A stretch of 64,000 bases of DNA from Pseudomonas muyukensis (GTDB lineage: Bacteria > Pseudomonadota > Gammaproteobacteria > Pseudomonadales > Pseudomonadaceae). The first letter of the stretch is position 1. Each line of letters opens with the position of its first letter. The position numbers were made by a program, and so were the translations under genes. The notes under the pieces were generated by a model. The model made no database searches and was not told where the DNA came from. It saw nothing but the letters and a program-made list of their open reading frames with translations. The stretch lies in contig NZ_CP077073.1 in assembly GCF_019139535.1 (NCBI RefSeq), positions 2,198,501 to 2,262,500 on the forward strand, written 5' to 3'. This document shows, piece after piece, positions 19,010-27,417 of the stretch.

Positions 19010-19330
19010 TCAGTCGTGCTTTTTCATCAGGTGCGGCGACAGGTTCAGCTCGCGGCCACGGCGCAGGCGGATGCGGCTGCGTCGCCAGACGCGCACGCCG
19101 ATCCACAGAAGCAACAACCCGACCAAGACGAGAATCGCCGCCAGCGGTCGGTTGGCATTGAGCTCGGCGAGGGCGGCGTAATTGCCCAGCAGGCCAGCGC
19201 ATCCGGCCATGGCGAGCAGTATGCCCAGGGTGGCCAGCAGCACCGAAAAAGCGGCGGCAACCCGCGCCCCCCAGTTGCTGGGTTCGCGCTGGCGCAGGCG
19301 CTTGGCATCGAAACTGCCTTTGAGCTTCAT
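19010..19330 (-). CDS. Hypothetical small inner-membrane protein
   Basis: A 106-residue protein I cannot assign to a family. The N-terminus is basic (MKLKGSFDAKRLRQREPSNW), then come two membrane helices (ARVAAAFSVLLATLGILLAM and PLAAILVLVGLLLLWIGVRV), and a strongly Arg-rich C-terminus (RRSRIRLRRGRELNL). The positive-inside rule puts both ends in the cytoplasm. Coding is supported by good helix periodicity and by the downstream Smr gene in the same direction. Function unknown. Confidence 0.6.
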   Translation of the reverse strand: MKLKGSFDAKRLRQREPSNWGARVAAAFSVLLATLGILLAMAGCAGLLGNYAALAELNANRPLAAILVLVGLLLLWIGVRVWRRSRIRLRRGRELNLSPHLMKKHD

Positions 19331-19420
19331 TCGAATTCCTCAGGATCGGGTAGCACTGATCCGGATTTCGACCTGCCGGTCACCCCAGGGTTCCGCCCGT
19401 CCGCCGGGCGGTCGCTGCCC

Positions 19421-20011
19421 TCAGACCAGGCTGGCGGTCGGGGCGACGCAGGCGAAGTTGTCGGCCATCACGGCCATTTCGCACTGGTGGATCTGCGCGG
19501 CGGGGATCACGCTGTCCTTGAACGCCAGGTCACGGGTGGCCGAGGCGTCCTCCACCAGGGTGCAGCGATAACCATAGTCCTTGGCGCGGCGCACGGTGGT
19601 GCTGACGCTGGAATGGCTCATGAAGCCGCAGACGATCAGGTCCAGCGGGCCGAAGGCCTGCAGCGTCTCGTGCAGCTTGGTGTTCTTGAAGGCGTTGGGC
19701 ATGCGCTTTTCGATGACGGTTTCGCCATCGCGCGGCTCCAGGCCCGGGATGAACTCGCCCGCCGGGCCCTGCGGGTCGAAGCGACCGCCGACGGTGCCGA
19801 GGTGGCGGACGTGGATGATCGGCCGGCCCGCCTGGCGGGCAGCGTCGAGCAACCTGGCAATGTTCGCCACCGCCTCGTCCATGCCCGACAGCGCCAGCGG
19901 ACCGCTCAGGTACTCCTTCTGCGCGTCGATGACGATCAGGCTGGCTTGGCTCAACCTGGCCGGCGGGTAGTCGCGGCCGGTGAGGCGGAACATCGTGGTT
20001 GGAACGGACAT
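19421..20011 (-). CDS. Isochorismatase/cysteine-hydrolase fold protein, nucleophile Cys replaced by Ser
   Basis: A 196-residue protein of the isochorismatase-like family. The Asp of the triad is in SLIVIDAQKEYLSG (Asp29) and the Lys in VIEKRMPNAF (Lys102). The third motif reads IVCGFMSHSSVSTTV; by alignment with the usual GxxTxxCV pattern the catalytic Cys position is Ser135. It therefore may not work as an ordinary cysteine amidase; isochorismatases proper also lack this Cys. The ATG at 20011 has AAGGAG upstream. It diverges from prmB. The substrate is unknown. Confidence 0.87.
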   Translation of the reverse strand: MSVPTTMFRLTGRDYPPARLSQASLIVIDAQKEYLSGPLALSGMDEAVANIARLLDAARQAGRPIIHVRHLGTVGGRFDPQGPAGEFIPGLEPRDGETVIEKRMPNAFKNTKLHETLQAFGPLDLIVCGFMSHSSVSTTVRRAKDYGYRCTLVEDASATRDLAFKDSVIPAAQIHQCEMAVMADNFACVAPTASLV

Positions 20012-20190
20012 CAAGGGCTCCTTGGGTAGGGCTTTTGTCTGGCTATTCTCCCTTGCCTTGGCGCCAATGTGAATGGTTGACATTGCAGGCGGCATGATTA
20101 CTGGCTTGTGGCTATCCGTTCGGCTATCGCAGGGAACATTTGTGCGGTGCGGGCTGTTAGACTTTTGTCCTGTCTGAAAAGGAGTACCCC

Positions 20191-21099
20191 GTGATCACAT
20201 CCCGCCTGCGCACCCTGCGCGACCACATCCGCTGGGCGGTCAGCCGCTTCCATGAGCACGAGCTGTTCTTCGGCCACGGTGCCGACAACGCCTGGGACGA
20301 GGCCCGCCTGCTGGTGCTGGGCGCCGTGCACCTGCCGTGGGAGGTGGCCGACAGCTACCTGGATTGCGCGCTCGAGGATGACGAGCGGGTGCGCCTGCAA
20401 CATCTGCTCAAGCGTCGTATCGAGGAGCGCGTGCCCACCGCCTACCTGCTGGGCGAGGCGTGGTTCTGCGGCATGTCGTTCATCGTCGACGAGCGCGTGC
20501 TGGTACCGCGCTCGCCCATTGGCGAGCTGATCGAGAAGCGCTTCGAGCCGTGGCTGGCCGCCGAACCTGCGCGCATCCTCGACCTGTGCACCGGCTCCGG
20601 CTGCATTGGGATCGTCGCCGCCGAGGTGTTCCAGGAGGCCGAGGTGGTGTTGGCCGACCTGTCGTTCGATGCACTGGAGGTGGCCAACCAGAACATCGAG
20701 CGCCATGGCCTCGATGAGCGGGTCTACACCGTGCAGGGCGATGGCTTCGGCGGGCTGCCGGGGCAGCGTTTCGATCTGATCCTGTCCAACCCGCCGTATG
20801 TCGATGCCGAGGATTTCGGCGACATGCCGGCCGAATACCACCACGAGCCCGAGCTGGGCCTGGCCTGTGGCAACGATGGCCTGGACCTGGTGCGGCGCAT
20901 GCTCGCCGAGGCCGCCGACCACCTGACCGAGAAGGGCTTGATGATCGTCGAGGTGGGCAACAGCCAGGTGCACGTCGAGTCGCTGTATCCCGAGGTGGAC
21001 TTTGCCTGGCTGGAGTTCGAGCGCGGTGGTCACGGGGTGTTCATGCTGACGGCCGAGCAATGCCGGCAGCATCAGGAGCTGTTCAAGGCGCGGGTCTGA
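20191..21099 (+). CDS. prmB: Ribosomal protein L3 N5-glutamine methyltransferase
   Basis: A 302-residue SAM-dependent methyltransferase of the HemK/PrmB group. The SAM-binding motif is [19 protein letters not shown], the catalytic motif is [10 protein letters not shown], and the start [14 protein letters not shown] is typical of PrmB, not PrmC. It methylates a glutamine of ribosomal protein L3. It starts with GTG at 20191, with AAAGGAG 7-8 bases before. In enteric bacteria prmB and aroC are neighbours; here two opposite-strand genes separate them. Confidence 0.95.
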   Translation: MITSRLRTLRDHIRWAVSRFHEHELFFGHGADNAWDEARLLVLGAVHLPWEVADSYLDCALEDDERVRLQHLLKRRIEERVPTAYLLGEAWFCGMSFIVDERVLVPRSPIGELIEKRFEPWLAAEPARILDLCTGSGCIGIVAAEVFQEAEVVLADLSFDALEVANQNIERHGLDERVYTVQGDGFGGLPGQRFDLILSNPPYVDAEDFGDMPAEYHHEPELGLACGNDGLDLVRRMLAEAADHLTEKGLMIVEVGNSQVHVESLYPEVDFAWLEFERGGHGVFMLTAEQCRQHQELFKARV

Positions 21100-21117
21100 C
21101 GGATCCACACCGCTCCC

Positions 21118-21237
21118 CTGTAGGCGCGGCCTTGCTTCGCGAAAGGGCCGCAAAGCGGCCCCAGCGATCTTGGCGTCAATACCGAAACCCTGGGGCTGCC
21201 GCGCAGCCCTTTCGCGACACGAGGCCGCTCCTACAGG
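21118..21237. repeat. REP pair, GGCGCGGCCTTGC type, convergent junction
   Basis: The arms CTGTAGGCGCGGCCTTGC and AGGCCGCTCCTACAG face each other, with inner GCGAAAGGGCCGCAAAGCGG and CAGCCCTTTCGCGACACG. It fills the space between prmB and the convergent membrane protein gene. Confidence 0.8.
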
Positions 21238-21253
21238 GATCGCGTAGGGCGGG

Positions 21254-22036
21254 TCAGCGGGTGGCGATCCAGATCAGCAAGCCCGCCTGGAACACCGCAA
21301 ATGCCACCAGGCAGGTGATGGTGAAGCGCAGCCCGCTGTCTTCACGGCGGTACTTGGCCACCCGCTCGTCACGCTCGCGCAACTGGGCTTCCTTCTGCGC
21401 CAGGTTCTGCTCGGCCTGTTGCAGCATGCCGGCCGCCTCGAGGATATCGACGCGCTGGACCTTTTCGGTATTCCAGCCACCCTTGAGCTGGCCCACCGGC
21501 GTTTCCACCACGCGGCCCTTGAGCAGCTGGCCATCGGTGTATTCCACCGGCAGGCCGATGCTGGCCAGCACATGGTCGCGGCGCAGGCGGGTGTCTTCGT
21601 TCAGGGCGTCCTTGTTCGGCAGGCTCATGCCTTCGACCTGATAGTGCGAGCAACGCTGCTGCAGCCATTGCACCGCCTGGCCCAGCAGGTAGCGGCCGAC
21701 CCCGCGGTTGAGTGGTTCGAGCTGCAGGCCGGCGGCATCGCCGATGCGTACCAGGCGCTGCTCGTGGTCGACCCGCACATCCAGCTGGTTCTGTTCCTTG
21801 CGGGTCTTCTGCCCGGGCAGGCGGATCTCCATGCGCAGCAGGCTGTGGGCCTTGTCATGGCGCTCGGCATAGCCGAACTGGACGAAGCGCAGCGGACGCG
21901 CGCCACTGTTGCGGTCGGTGGGCAGCGGGGCCAGGCGCAACAGCTGGAAGTGTTCGGCGGCAAGGTCCGCCCAGGGCAGCGGCGCGCTTTCTGGCGCTTG
22001 TTCTTCAGTCGCCTCGGCGGCGGGGGCATCGGTCAT
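21254..22036 (-). CDS. Hypothetical tail-anchored protein with GNAT-like centre
   Basis: A 260-residue protein with no family I recognise. After an acidic, Ala-rich start (TDAPAAEATEEQAPES) there is a folded region that includes LNRGVGRYLLGQAVQWLQQR at about residues 110-130. That stretch resembles the acetyl-CoA loop of GNAT enzymes, and RRDHVLASIGLPVEY could be the matching later motif. A predicted coiled coil (LQQAEQNLAQKEAQLRERDE) follows, then one C-terminal membrane helix (FTITCLVAFAVFQAGLLIWI). This would tether the body to the inner membrane facing the cytoplasm. The start at MTDAP (22036) is preferred over one 7 codons upstream. Confidence 0.7.
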   Translation of the reverse strand: MTDAPAAEATEEQAPESAPLPWADLAAEHFQLLRLAPLPTDRNSGARPLRFVQFGYAERHDKAHSLLRMEIRLPGQKTRKEQNQLDVRVDHEQRLVRIGDAAGLQLEPLNRGVGRYLLGQAVQWLQQRCSHYQVEGMSLPNKDALNEDTRLRRDHVLASIGLPVEYTDGQLLKGRVVETPVGQLKGGWNTEKVQRVDILEAAGMLQQAEQNLAQKEAQLRERDERVAKYRREDSGLRFTITCLVAFAVFQAGLLIWIATR

Positions 22037-22146
22037 CAGGGGTTTCCTCAGGTGCACGGCGGCTGATCGATCGCCGTGGCACGCCCGCGATCATCGCCTT
22101 GTTGTCCGCGTTATCGGCAGAGGCCGCCAAGACCTGAGCCTGCTCG

Positions 22147-23109
22147 TCACGTCGCAGGCAATCCGCGGATGAAGGCCACCATCCGTTCCCCCAGTTCCCG
22201 CGCCAGTGGCAGCTCGGGATTGCGGTAGCTGTCGCGCTGCTGGTGCATGTCCCTGGGGCTGATGCGCAGCATATGGTTCATGCCGTCGATCAAGGCCAGT
22301 TCGGCATCGGGCTTGGCCGCCTTGAGCCGCTCGGCGTCGGCCACGTCCACCTGCACGTCGTTGCGCCCCTGGATGATCAGTGCTGGCACCTTGAGGCGGG
22401 CGAAGGCCGCTGCCGGGTCCTGGCGCAGCAGCGAGATCAGGTAGGGCTGCACGCTGGGCCGGAACACCTGGCGCAGCGGCGCGGGCACATCGAGGCTGGT
22501 CTGCCCGGCCTGCAGGCGGTCGATCAGCGCCACGCCCGCGGCCAGTTGCGCCGCAGGCAGGCGCTGGGCCAACTGCTCGCGCAGTACATCGGCCACCGGG
22601 CGGCCGCTGCCGGCCAGGGTGATCACTGCGCTGGCGCCGGCCTGCTCGGCGGCCAGGCTTGCGATCAGCGCGCCTTCGCTGTGGCCGACCAGGATCAATG
22701 GGCCGAAGCGCGGGTCATGGCGCAGTGCCTGCCCCCAGGCCACCACGTCGGCGACATAGCCTTCGACGCTGAGCTCGCGCTCGTCGGGGCTGGCCGGTTG
22801 GCTGGCGGCCACGCCGCGCTTGTCGTAGCGCACGCTGGCGATATGCTCGCCGGCCAGCAGCAGGGCCAGGCGCTTGAGGTTGTCGATGCGCCCGGCGGCC
22901 GGGTTGTTGCCGTCGCGGTCTGTGGGGCCGGAGCCGGAGATGATCAGCACCACCGGCGGCGGGGTGGCCTGCTGGGGCAGCAGCAGGCTGCCGTGCAGCA
23001 CGCCGTGGCCGGTGTCCAGGTCGATGGGGCGTTGCAGCACGGTCGGGGCAGCGGCATGGGCGAGGTGGGCGCAGAACAGCAGGAGCAGGGCGGCGAGGCG
23101 CGACTTCAT
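22147..23109 (-). CDS. Exported alpha/beta hydrolase
   Basis: A 320-residue hydrolase with a signal peptide (MKSRLAALLLLFCAHLAHAA). The oxyanion stretch is VVLIISGSGPTDRDGNN, the nucleophile elbow is LILVGHSEGALIASL with Ser near residue 144, the acid is in IIQGRNDVQVDV, and the His in IDGMNHMLRI. The length and motifs match periplasmic serine hydrolases annotated as alpha/beta fold family. The substrate is unknown. It diverges from aroC with 187 bp between. Confidence 0.9.
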   Translation of the reverse strand: MKSRLAALLLLFCAHLAHAAAPTVLQRPIDLDTGHGVLHGSLLLPQQATPPPVVLIISGSGPTDRDGNNPAAGRIDNLKRLALLLAGEHIASVRYDKRGVAASQPASPDERELSVEGYVADVVAWGQALRHDPRFGPLILVGHSEGALIASLAAEQAGASAVITLAGSGRPVADVLREQLAQRLPAAQLAAGVALIDRLQAGQTSLDVPAPLRQVFRPSVQPYLISLLRQDPAAAFARLKVPALIIQGRNDVQVDVADAERLKAAKPDAELALIDGMNHMLRISPRDMHQQRDSYRNPELPLARELGERMVAFIRGLPAT

Positions 23110-23251
23110 GGACGGGGCACTACGTGGGAAGTTGCTGATTCGACCTTGCGCCCTGCCGAAGGTTCTCGACCTTGAGCCCAGGGGCCCTGGTGGGCGCGGT
23201 CTGGCCCCGCGATAAGGCCGGTGCAGGCAACCACAGCCCCGCGGATTTCCG

Positions 23252-23257
23252 TATACT
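23252..23257 (+). promoter_or_regulatory. Candidate -10 of the aroC promoter
   Basis: TATACT lies 39 bases before the aroC start codon. A clear -35 is not visible at 16-18 bases upstream. Weak evidence, from sequence only. Confidence 0.3.
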
Positions 23258-23296
23258 GGCGCTTTCGTTCACCTCAGGCTGATTCGCGGAGCGTCC

Positions 23297-24382
23297 ATGT
23301 CCGGCAATACCTACGGCAAGCTGTTCACTGTCACCACCGCTGGCGAAAGCCATGGGCCGGCGTTGGTCGCCATTGTCGACGGCTGCCCGCCCGGCCTGGA
23401 CATCTCCCTGGCCGACCTGCAGCACGACCTCGACCGGCGCAAGCCCGGCACCAGCCGGCACACCACCCAGCGCCAGGAACCGGATGAGGTGGAAATCCTG
23501 TCCGGGGTGTTCGAAGGGCGTACCACCGGCTGCTCGATCGGCCTGCTGATTCGCAACACCGACCAGAAGTCCAAGGACTACTCGGCGATCAAGGACCTGT
23601 TCCGCCCGGCCCACGCCGACTACACCTATCACCACAAATACGGCATCCGCGACTACCGTGGCGGCGGCCGCAGCTCGGCACGGGAAACCGCCATGCGCGT
23701 GGCCGCCGGCGCCATCGCCAAGAAGTACCTGGCCACCCAGGGCATTCGCGTGCGCGGCTACATGAGCCAGCTCGGCCCGATCGAGATCCCGTTCAAGAGC
23801 TGGGACTCGGTGGAGGACAACGCCTTCTTCAGCCCCGACCCGAGCAAGGTGCCGGAGCTGGAAGCCTACATGGACCAGCTGCGCCGCGACCAGGACTCGG
23901 TCGGGGCGAAGATCACCGTGGTCGCCGAAGGCGTGATGCCTGGCCTGGGCGAGCCAATCTTCGACCGCCTCGACGCCGAGCTTGCCCACGCGCTGATGAG
24001 CATCAACGCGGTCAAGGGCGTGGAGATCGGCGCCGGGTTCGCCAGCGTCGCCCAGCGCGGCACCGAGCACCGTGACGAACTGACCCCGGACGGTTTCCTC
24101 AGCAACAATGCCGGCGGCATCCTCGGCGGCATCTCGTCGGGCCAGCCGATCGTCGCCCACCTGGCGCTCAAGCCGACCTCGAGCATCACCACCCCGGGCC
24201 GCTCGATCGATGTCGACGGCAAGCCGGTCGAGGTCATCACCAAGGGCCGCCACGACCCGTGCGTGGGCATCCGCGCCACACCGATCGCCGAGGCGATGAT
24301 GGCCATCGTGCTGATGGACCACCTGCTGCGCCATCGGGCGCAGAATGCCGAGGTTCGAGTAGACACGCCGGTCTTGCGTTGA
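23297..24382 (+). CDS. aroC: Chorismate synthase
   Basis: A 361-residue enzyme that converts EPSP to chorismate with reduced FMN, the last step of the shikimate pathway. The signatures are present: [18 protein letters not shown] near the N-terminus, [20 protein letters not shown] (here preceded by IRDYRGGG), and [16 protein letters not shown] near the C-terminus. Length is normal. The downstream MFS gene is in the same direction but separated by a REP element. Confidence 0.98.
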   Translation: MSGNTYGKLFTVTTAGESHGPALVAIVDGCPPGLDISLADLQHDLDRRKPGTSRHTTQRQEPDEVEILSGVFEGRTTGCSIGLLIRNTDQKSKDYSAIKDLFRPAHADYTYHHKYGIRDYRGGGRSSARETAMRVAAGAIAKKYLATQGIRVRGYMSQLGPIEIPFKSWDSVEDNAFFSPDPSKVPELEAYMDQLRRDQDSVGAKITVVAEGVMPGLGEPIFDRLDAELAHALMSINAVKGVEIGAGFASVAQRGTEHRDELTPDGFLSNNAGGILGGISSGQPIVAHLALKPTSSITTPGRSIDVDGKPVEVITKGRHDPCVGIRATPIAEAMMAIVLMDHLLRHRAQNAEVRVDTPVLR

Positions 24383-24390
24383 GCGAATCA

Positions 24391-24497
24391 TCCTGGGGTC
24401 GCTTTGCGGCCCATTGCGACACAAGGCTGCTGTCACAGGATGCATGCGAATCCTGTGGGAGCGGCCTTGTGTCGCGAAAGGGGCGCGCAGCGCCCTC
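24391..24497. repeat. REP pair in tail-to-tail order, aroC to MFS
   Basis: A degenerate right arm (TGCGACACAAGGCTGC) comes first and a good left arm (GTGGGAGCGGCCTTGTGTCG) second, so the order is reversed relative to most loci here. The inner parts are GGGTCGCTTTGCGGCCC and GGGGCGCGCAGCGCCC. Confidence 0.65.
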
Positions 24498-24510
24498 ACG
24501 GGCTTGAAGC

Positions 24511-25665
24511 ATGCTCCCGATTCCCTACTGGCGGCTCTCCAGCTTCTACCTGTTCTACTTCGCCCTGCTCGGCTCCACCGCGCCGTTCCTGGCGTTGTAC
24601 TTCGACCACCTGGGTTTCTCCCCGGCACGTATCGGCGAGCTGGTGGCCATCCCCATGCTGATGCGCTGCGTGGCACCCAACCTGTGGGGCTGGCTGGGTG
24701 ATCGCAGCGGCCAGCGCCTGCTGATCGTGCGCCTGGGCGCGCTGGCGACCCTGGCGGCCTTCTCGCTGATCTTCATTGCCAAGAGCTACGCCTGGCTGGC
24801 GCTGGTGATGGCCTTGCACGCGTTCTTCTGGCACGCGGTGCTGCCGCAGTTCGAGGTGATCACCCTGGCCCACCTGCACGGCCAGACCGCCCGCTACAGC
24901 CAGGTGCGGTTGTGGGGCTCGATCGGGTTCATCCTCGCCGTGGTCGGCCTGGGCCGGTTGTTCGAATGGCTGAGCCTGGACATCTACCCGGTGGCCCTGG
25001 TGACCATCATGGCCGGGATCGTCGTCGCCAGCCTGTGGGTGCCCAACGCGCAGCCACCTGAACATGCCGAACGGCGCGCAGCCGGGGGCTTTCTCAAGCA
25101 GGTAAGGGCGCCTGGGGTGTTGGCGTTCTATGCCTGCGTGGCGCTGATGCAACTGAGCCATGGGCCGTACTACACCTTCCTCACCCTGCACCTGGAGCAC
25201 CTGGGCTACAGCCGTGGCGCCATCGGCCTGCTGTGGGCGCTGGGGGTGGTGGCCGAGGTGCTGGTCTTCATGGCCATGAGCCGAATCTTCGCGCGCTTCT
25301 CGGTGCGCCGGGTGCTGCTGGCGAGTTTCCTGCTGGCCACGTTGCGCTGGCTGCTGCTGGGCACCCTGGCCGATGTACCGGCAGTGCTGGTGTTCGCCCA
25401 GGTGCTGCACGCGGCTACCTTTGGTTGCTTCCACGCCGCCAGCATCGCCTTCGTCCAGGCCAGCTTCGGCGCCCGCCAGCAAGGCCAGGGCCAGGCGCTG
25501 TACGCGGCGTTGTCGGGTACTGGCGGTGCACTGGGCGCGTTGTACTCGGGCTACAGCTGGAAACTGCTGGGCCCGCACTTCACCTTTGGTATGGCCAGCG
25601 TCGCGGCGCTGGCCGCAGCCGTTATCATTGCCCTTTGTCTTGAAGAAAGCAGGAAATCCACCTGA
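24511..25665 (+). CDS. MFS transporter, HcaT/nucleoside-permease-like
   Basis: A 384-residue transporter of the 3-phenylpropionate permease (HcaT) type. It starts MLPIPYWRLSSFYLFYFALLGSTAPF, has the loop motif GWLGDRSGQRLL, VRLWGSIGFILAVV at helix 5, and about 12 helices. The last codons overlap the following cupin gene in a TGATG junction, so the two are probably translated together. HcaT-like proteins take up aromatic acids, but the substrate here is open; the coupled cupin hints at a link to a diketone or methylthio metabolite. Confidence 0.92.
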   Translation: MLPIPYWRLSSFYLFYFALLGSTAPFLALYFDHLGFSPARIGELVAIPMLMRCVAPNLWGWLGDRSGQRLLIVRLGALATLAAFSLIFIAKSYAWLALVMALHAFFWHAVLPQFEVITLAHLHGQTARYSQVRLWGSIGFILAVVGLGRLFEWLSLDIYPVALVTIMAGIVVASLWVPNAQPPEHAERRAAGGFLKQVRAPGVLAFYACVALMQLSHGPYYTFLTLHLEHLGYSRGAIGLLWALGVVAEVLVFMAMSRIFARFSVRRVLLASFLLATLRWLLLGTLADVPAVLVFAQVLHAATFGCFHAASIAFVQASFGARQQGQGQALYAALSGTGGALGALYSGYSWKLLGPHFTFGMASVAALAAAVIIALCLEESRKST

Positions 25666-26201
25666 TGAGCATCCTCAGCGTATTCGACCCCTCCAGCCCG
25701 GACCTGCCGCACAAGGTGCTGACCCACCACGAGGACATCGCCGCGACCCTGGCCGAACAGGGCGTGCGCTTCGGTCGCTGGCAGCCCGGCGTGCGCCTGC
25801 GCCCGGGCAGCAGCACCCAGGAAGTGCTGGACGCCTGCCGCGAACCGTTGGACCGCTTGATGACCGAGCATGGCAGCGCCAGCTTCGCCGTGTTCAGCCG
25901 TGACGGCCAGGCAGCGGGCCAGGCCGACCTGCGCGACGAGCATGTGCATGACAGCGAGGAGGTGTTCGCGGTGATCAGCGGTCGCGGCCAAGTCAGCCTG
26001 CGCCTGGGTGGCTTCGTCTACGCGCTGCTTTGCGAAAAGGACGACATGCTGGTTGTGCCCGCCGCTACCCGCCGCTGGTTGGACCTGGGCGACAACCCGT
26101 TCTGCCTGGCGCTGCGCCTGTTCGCCAGCGAAGCCGGGGCGCAGCCACGCTTTACCGGTGATGCCAGTGCCCGGCAGTTTCTGGGGCTCGATGAGCTCTG
26201 A
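25665..26201 (+). CDS. Acireductone dioxygenase (MtnD)-like cupin with one metal ligand changed
   Basis: A 178-residue cupin related along its whole length to acireductone dioxygenase of the methionine salvage pathway. Family-like segments include KVLTHHEDIAATLAEQGVRF and YALLCEKDDMLVVPA. Of the four expected metal ligands, His93, His95 and Glu99 are present (DEHVHDSEEV). The fourth, a His in the usual TKHW motif, is Arg137 here (ATRRWLDLG). No mtnB or mtnC gene is near. It overlaps the MFS stop by one base. It may be an altered or inactive dioxygenase, or a different cupin enzyme. Confidence 0.82.
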   Translation: MSILSVFDPSSPDLPHKVLTHHEDIAATLAEQGVRFGRWQPGVRLRPGSSTQEVLDACREPLDRLMTEHGSASFAVFSRDGQAAGQADLRDEHVHDSEEVFAVISGRGQVSLRLGGFVYALLCEKDDMLVVPAATRRWLDLGDNPFCLALRLFASEAGAQPRFTGDASARQFLGLDEL

Positions 26202-26213
26202 GGGAATTGGCTC

Positions 26214-26264
26214 GCGGGGCGCTCCTCTGCCACTCAGTCCCTTGGTGGCCGGGGAGCGCCCCGC
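26214..26264. terminator. Strong hairpin between convergent cupin and DUF3509 genes
   Basis: GCGGGGCGCTCC at 26214-26225 and GGAGCGCCCCGC at 26253-26264 pair perfectly over 12 bp, with a 27-base loop. There is no U tract. It occupies nearly all of the space between the convergent stop codons and may stop transcription from both sides. Confidence 0.55.
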
Positions 26265-26279
26265 GAAGGGGGGCCGCGA

Positions 26280-26552
26280 TCAGCGATAGGTTGGCAGGGC
26301 GAAGCGCTGCTGGCTTTGCAGGCGTGAGATCACGGGCAGCTCGCTGGCTTGTTCGGCCAGGTCGCGGCGAATGGCGCTGATGGCCCAGGACAGCTGTTCG
26401 GCACTGTGCAGTTGTGCGTACGACAGCACGCGGCGGGTCACCACGCCGTCGGCGGCGCGCAGGGTCAGCAGGACGCCGCCGTCCGGGCGGGATTGGGTGG
26501 CGACCTGGTAGGCGGCGAACACCGAGGCGAATTTTTCCTGGATGAGGTCCAT
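26280..26552 (-). CDS. DUF3509 family protein
   Basis: A 90-residue protein starting MDLIQEKFASVFAAYQVATQ with PDGGVLLTLRAADGVVTRRV, then a helical half (LSWAISAIRRDLAEQAS). Size and pattern match DUF3509, a small family found almost only in Pseudomonas; this is from memory. It is probably cytosolic. The ATG at 26552 has AGGAG upstream. Its promoter lies in the AT-rich spacer shared with the ankyrin gene. Function unknown. Confidence 0.78.
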   Translation of the reverse strand: MDLIQEKFASVFAAYQVATQSRPDGGVLLTLRAADGVVTRRVLSYAQLHSAEQLSWAISAIRRDLAEQASELPVISRLQSQQRFALPTYR

Positions 26553-26676
26553 ATCAACTCCTGACTGTTGTGTGGGCAGACGTGAGTTGAATGTTGCAGT
26601 GACCATGCCAGGTTTTTATTTGTATAAAAACACTTATAAATCAATGAGTTGTGATTGGTTTTGGATTGTTTGCCAT

Positions 26677-26755
26677 TGCATTGTGCATGGTCGTGCATTT
26701 TGCACAGTGCAATTTGCACGGTGATAGCCTGGCGGTGATAGCCTGGCTCTGTGCA
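26677..26755. promoter_or_regulatory. Array of TGCA motifs and a 14-bp tandem duplication upstream of the ankyrin gene
   Basis: TGCA starts at 26677, 26684, 26694, 26701, 26708, 26715 and 26752, so six copies have spacings of 7, 10, 7, 7 and 7 bases. Directly after, GGTGATAGCCTGGC occurs twice in tandem (26720-26733 and 26734-26747). The block sits between the divergent DUF3509 and ankyrin genes and may be an operator region. The rest of 26553-26834 is AT-rich with nothing else recognisable. Confidence 0.5.
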
Positions 26756-26834
26756 CCCCATAGAATCTGAACCTTTGACCCGCGGCCGCTGCCTGACCAA
26801 CACTTGGGCCCATGCCATTACCAGGAGGTTCCCG

Positions 26835-27356
26835 ATGTCCGACCAACAGCCCGCCACCATGACCGCCGAGCAAACCGCTGCCTTCGCCGAGGAGGTTTTC
26901 GAGCGTGCCCGCCGCGGTGATGCGCCCATGCTGGCGCGTCTGCTCGCCAGTGGCCTGCCGGCCGACTTGCGCAACCACAAGGGCGACACCCTGTTGATGC
27001 TGGCCAGCTATCACGGCCACCACGATGCCGTGCGCGTGCTGCTCGAACAGGGCGCCGACCCGTTGATCGCCAACGACAACGGCCAGTTGCCCATCGCCGG
27101 CGCGGCGTTCAAGGGGGACCTGGCGATGATCCGGCTATTGCTCGAACACGGCGTGCCGGTGGATGCCGCCGCCGCCGATGGCCGCACCGCCTTGATGCTG
27201 GCGGCGATGTTCAATCGCCTGGCGATCATCGACTACCTGCTGGCCCAGGGCGCCGACCCGGCGCACCGCGACGCCGCCGGGGCCACCGCGCTGATGGCGG
27301 CTCGCACCATGGGCGCGCTCGATGCCGCCAAGCGCCTCGAGGCGCTTGGCGGCTAA
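26835..27356 (+). CDS. Ankyrin repeat protein
   Basis: A 173-residue protein made almost entirely of ankyrin repeats. After an N-terminal helix (TAAFAEEVFERARRGDAPML) there are repeats with the usual GDTLLMLASYHGHHDAVRVL, GQLPIAGAAFKGDLAMIRLL, and GRTALMLAAMFNRLAIIDYL, about 33 residues each. No signal peptide is seen, so it is probably cytosolic. Bacterial ankyrin proteins bind partners, sometimes catalase or toxins; the partner is unknown. The ATG at 26835 has AGGAGG upstream. A 61-bp gap separates it from the next gene. Confidence 0.9.
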   Translation: MSDQQPATMTAEQTAAFAEEVFERARRGDAPMLARLLASGLPADLRNHKGDTLLMLASYHGHHDAVRVLLEQGADPLIANDNGQLPIAGAAFKGDLAMIRLLLEHGVPVDAAAADGRTALMLAAMFNRLAIIDYLLAQGADPAHRDAAGATALMAARTMGALDAAKRLEALGG

Positions 27357-27417
27357 CCGTTCGGGGGTGTTTGCGGCTATCCTTGGCGCCTTTTACGCCA
27401 ATGCGCAGGGCCCCCAA

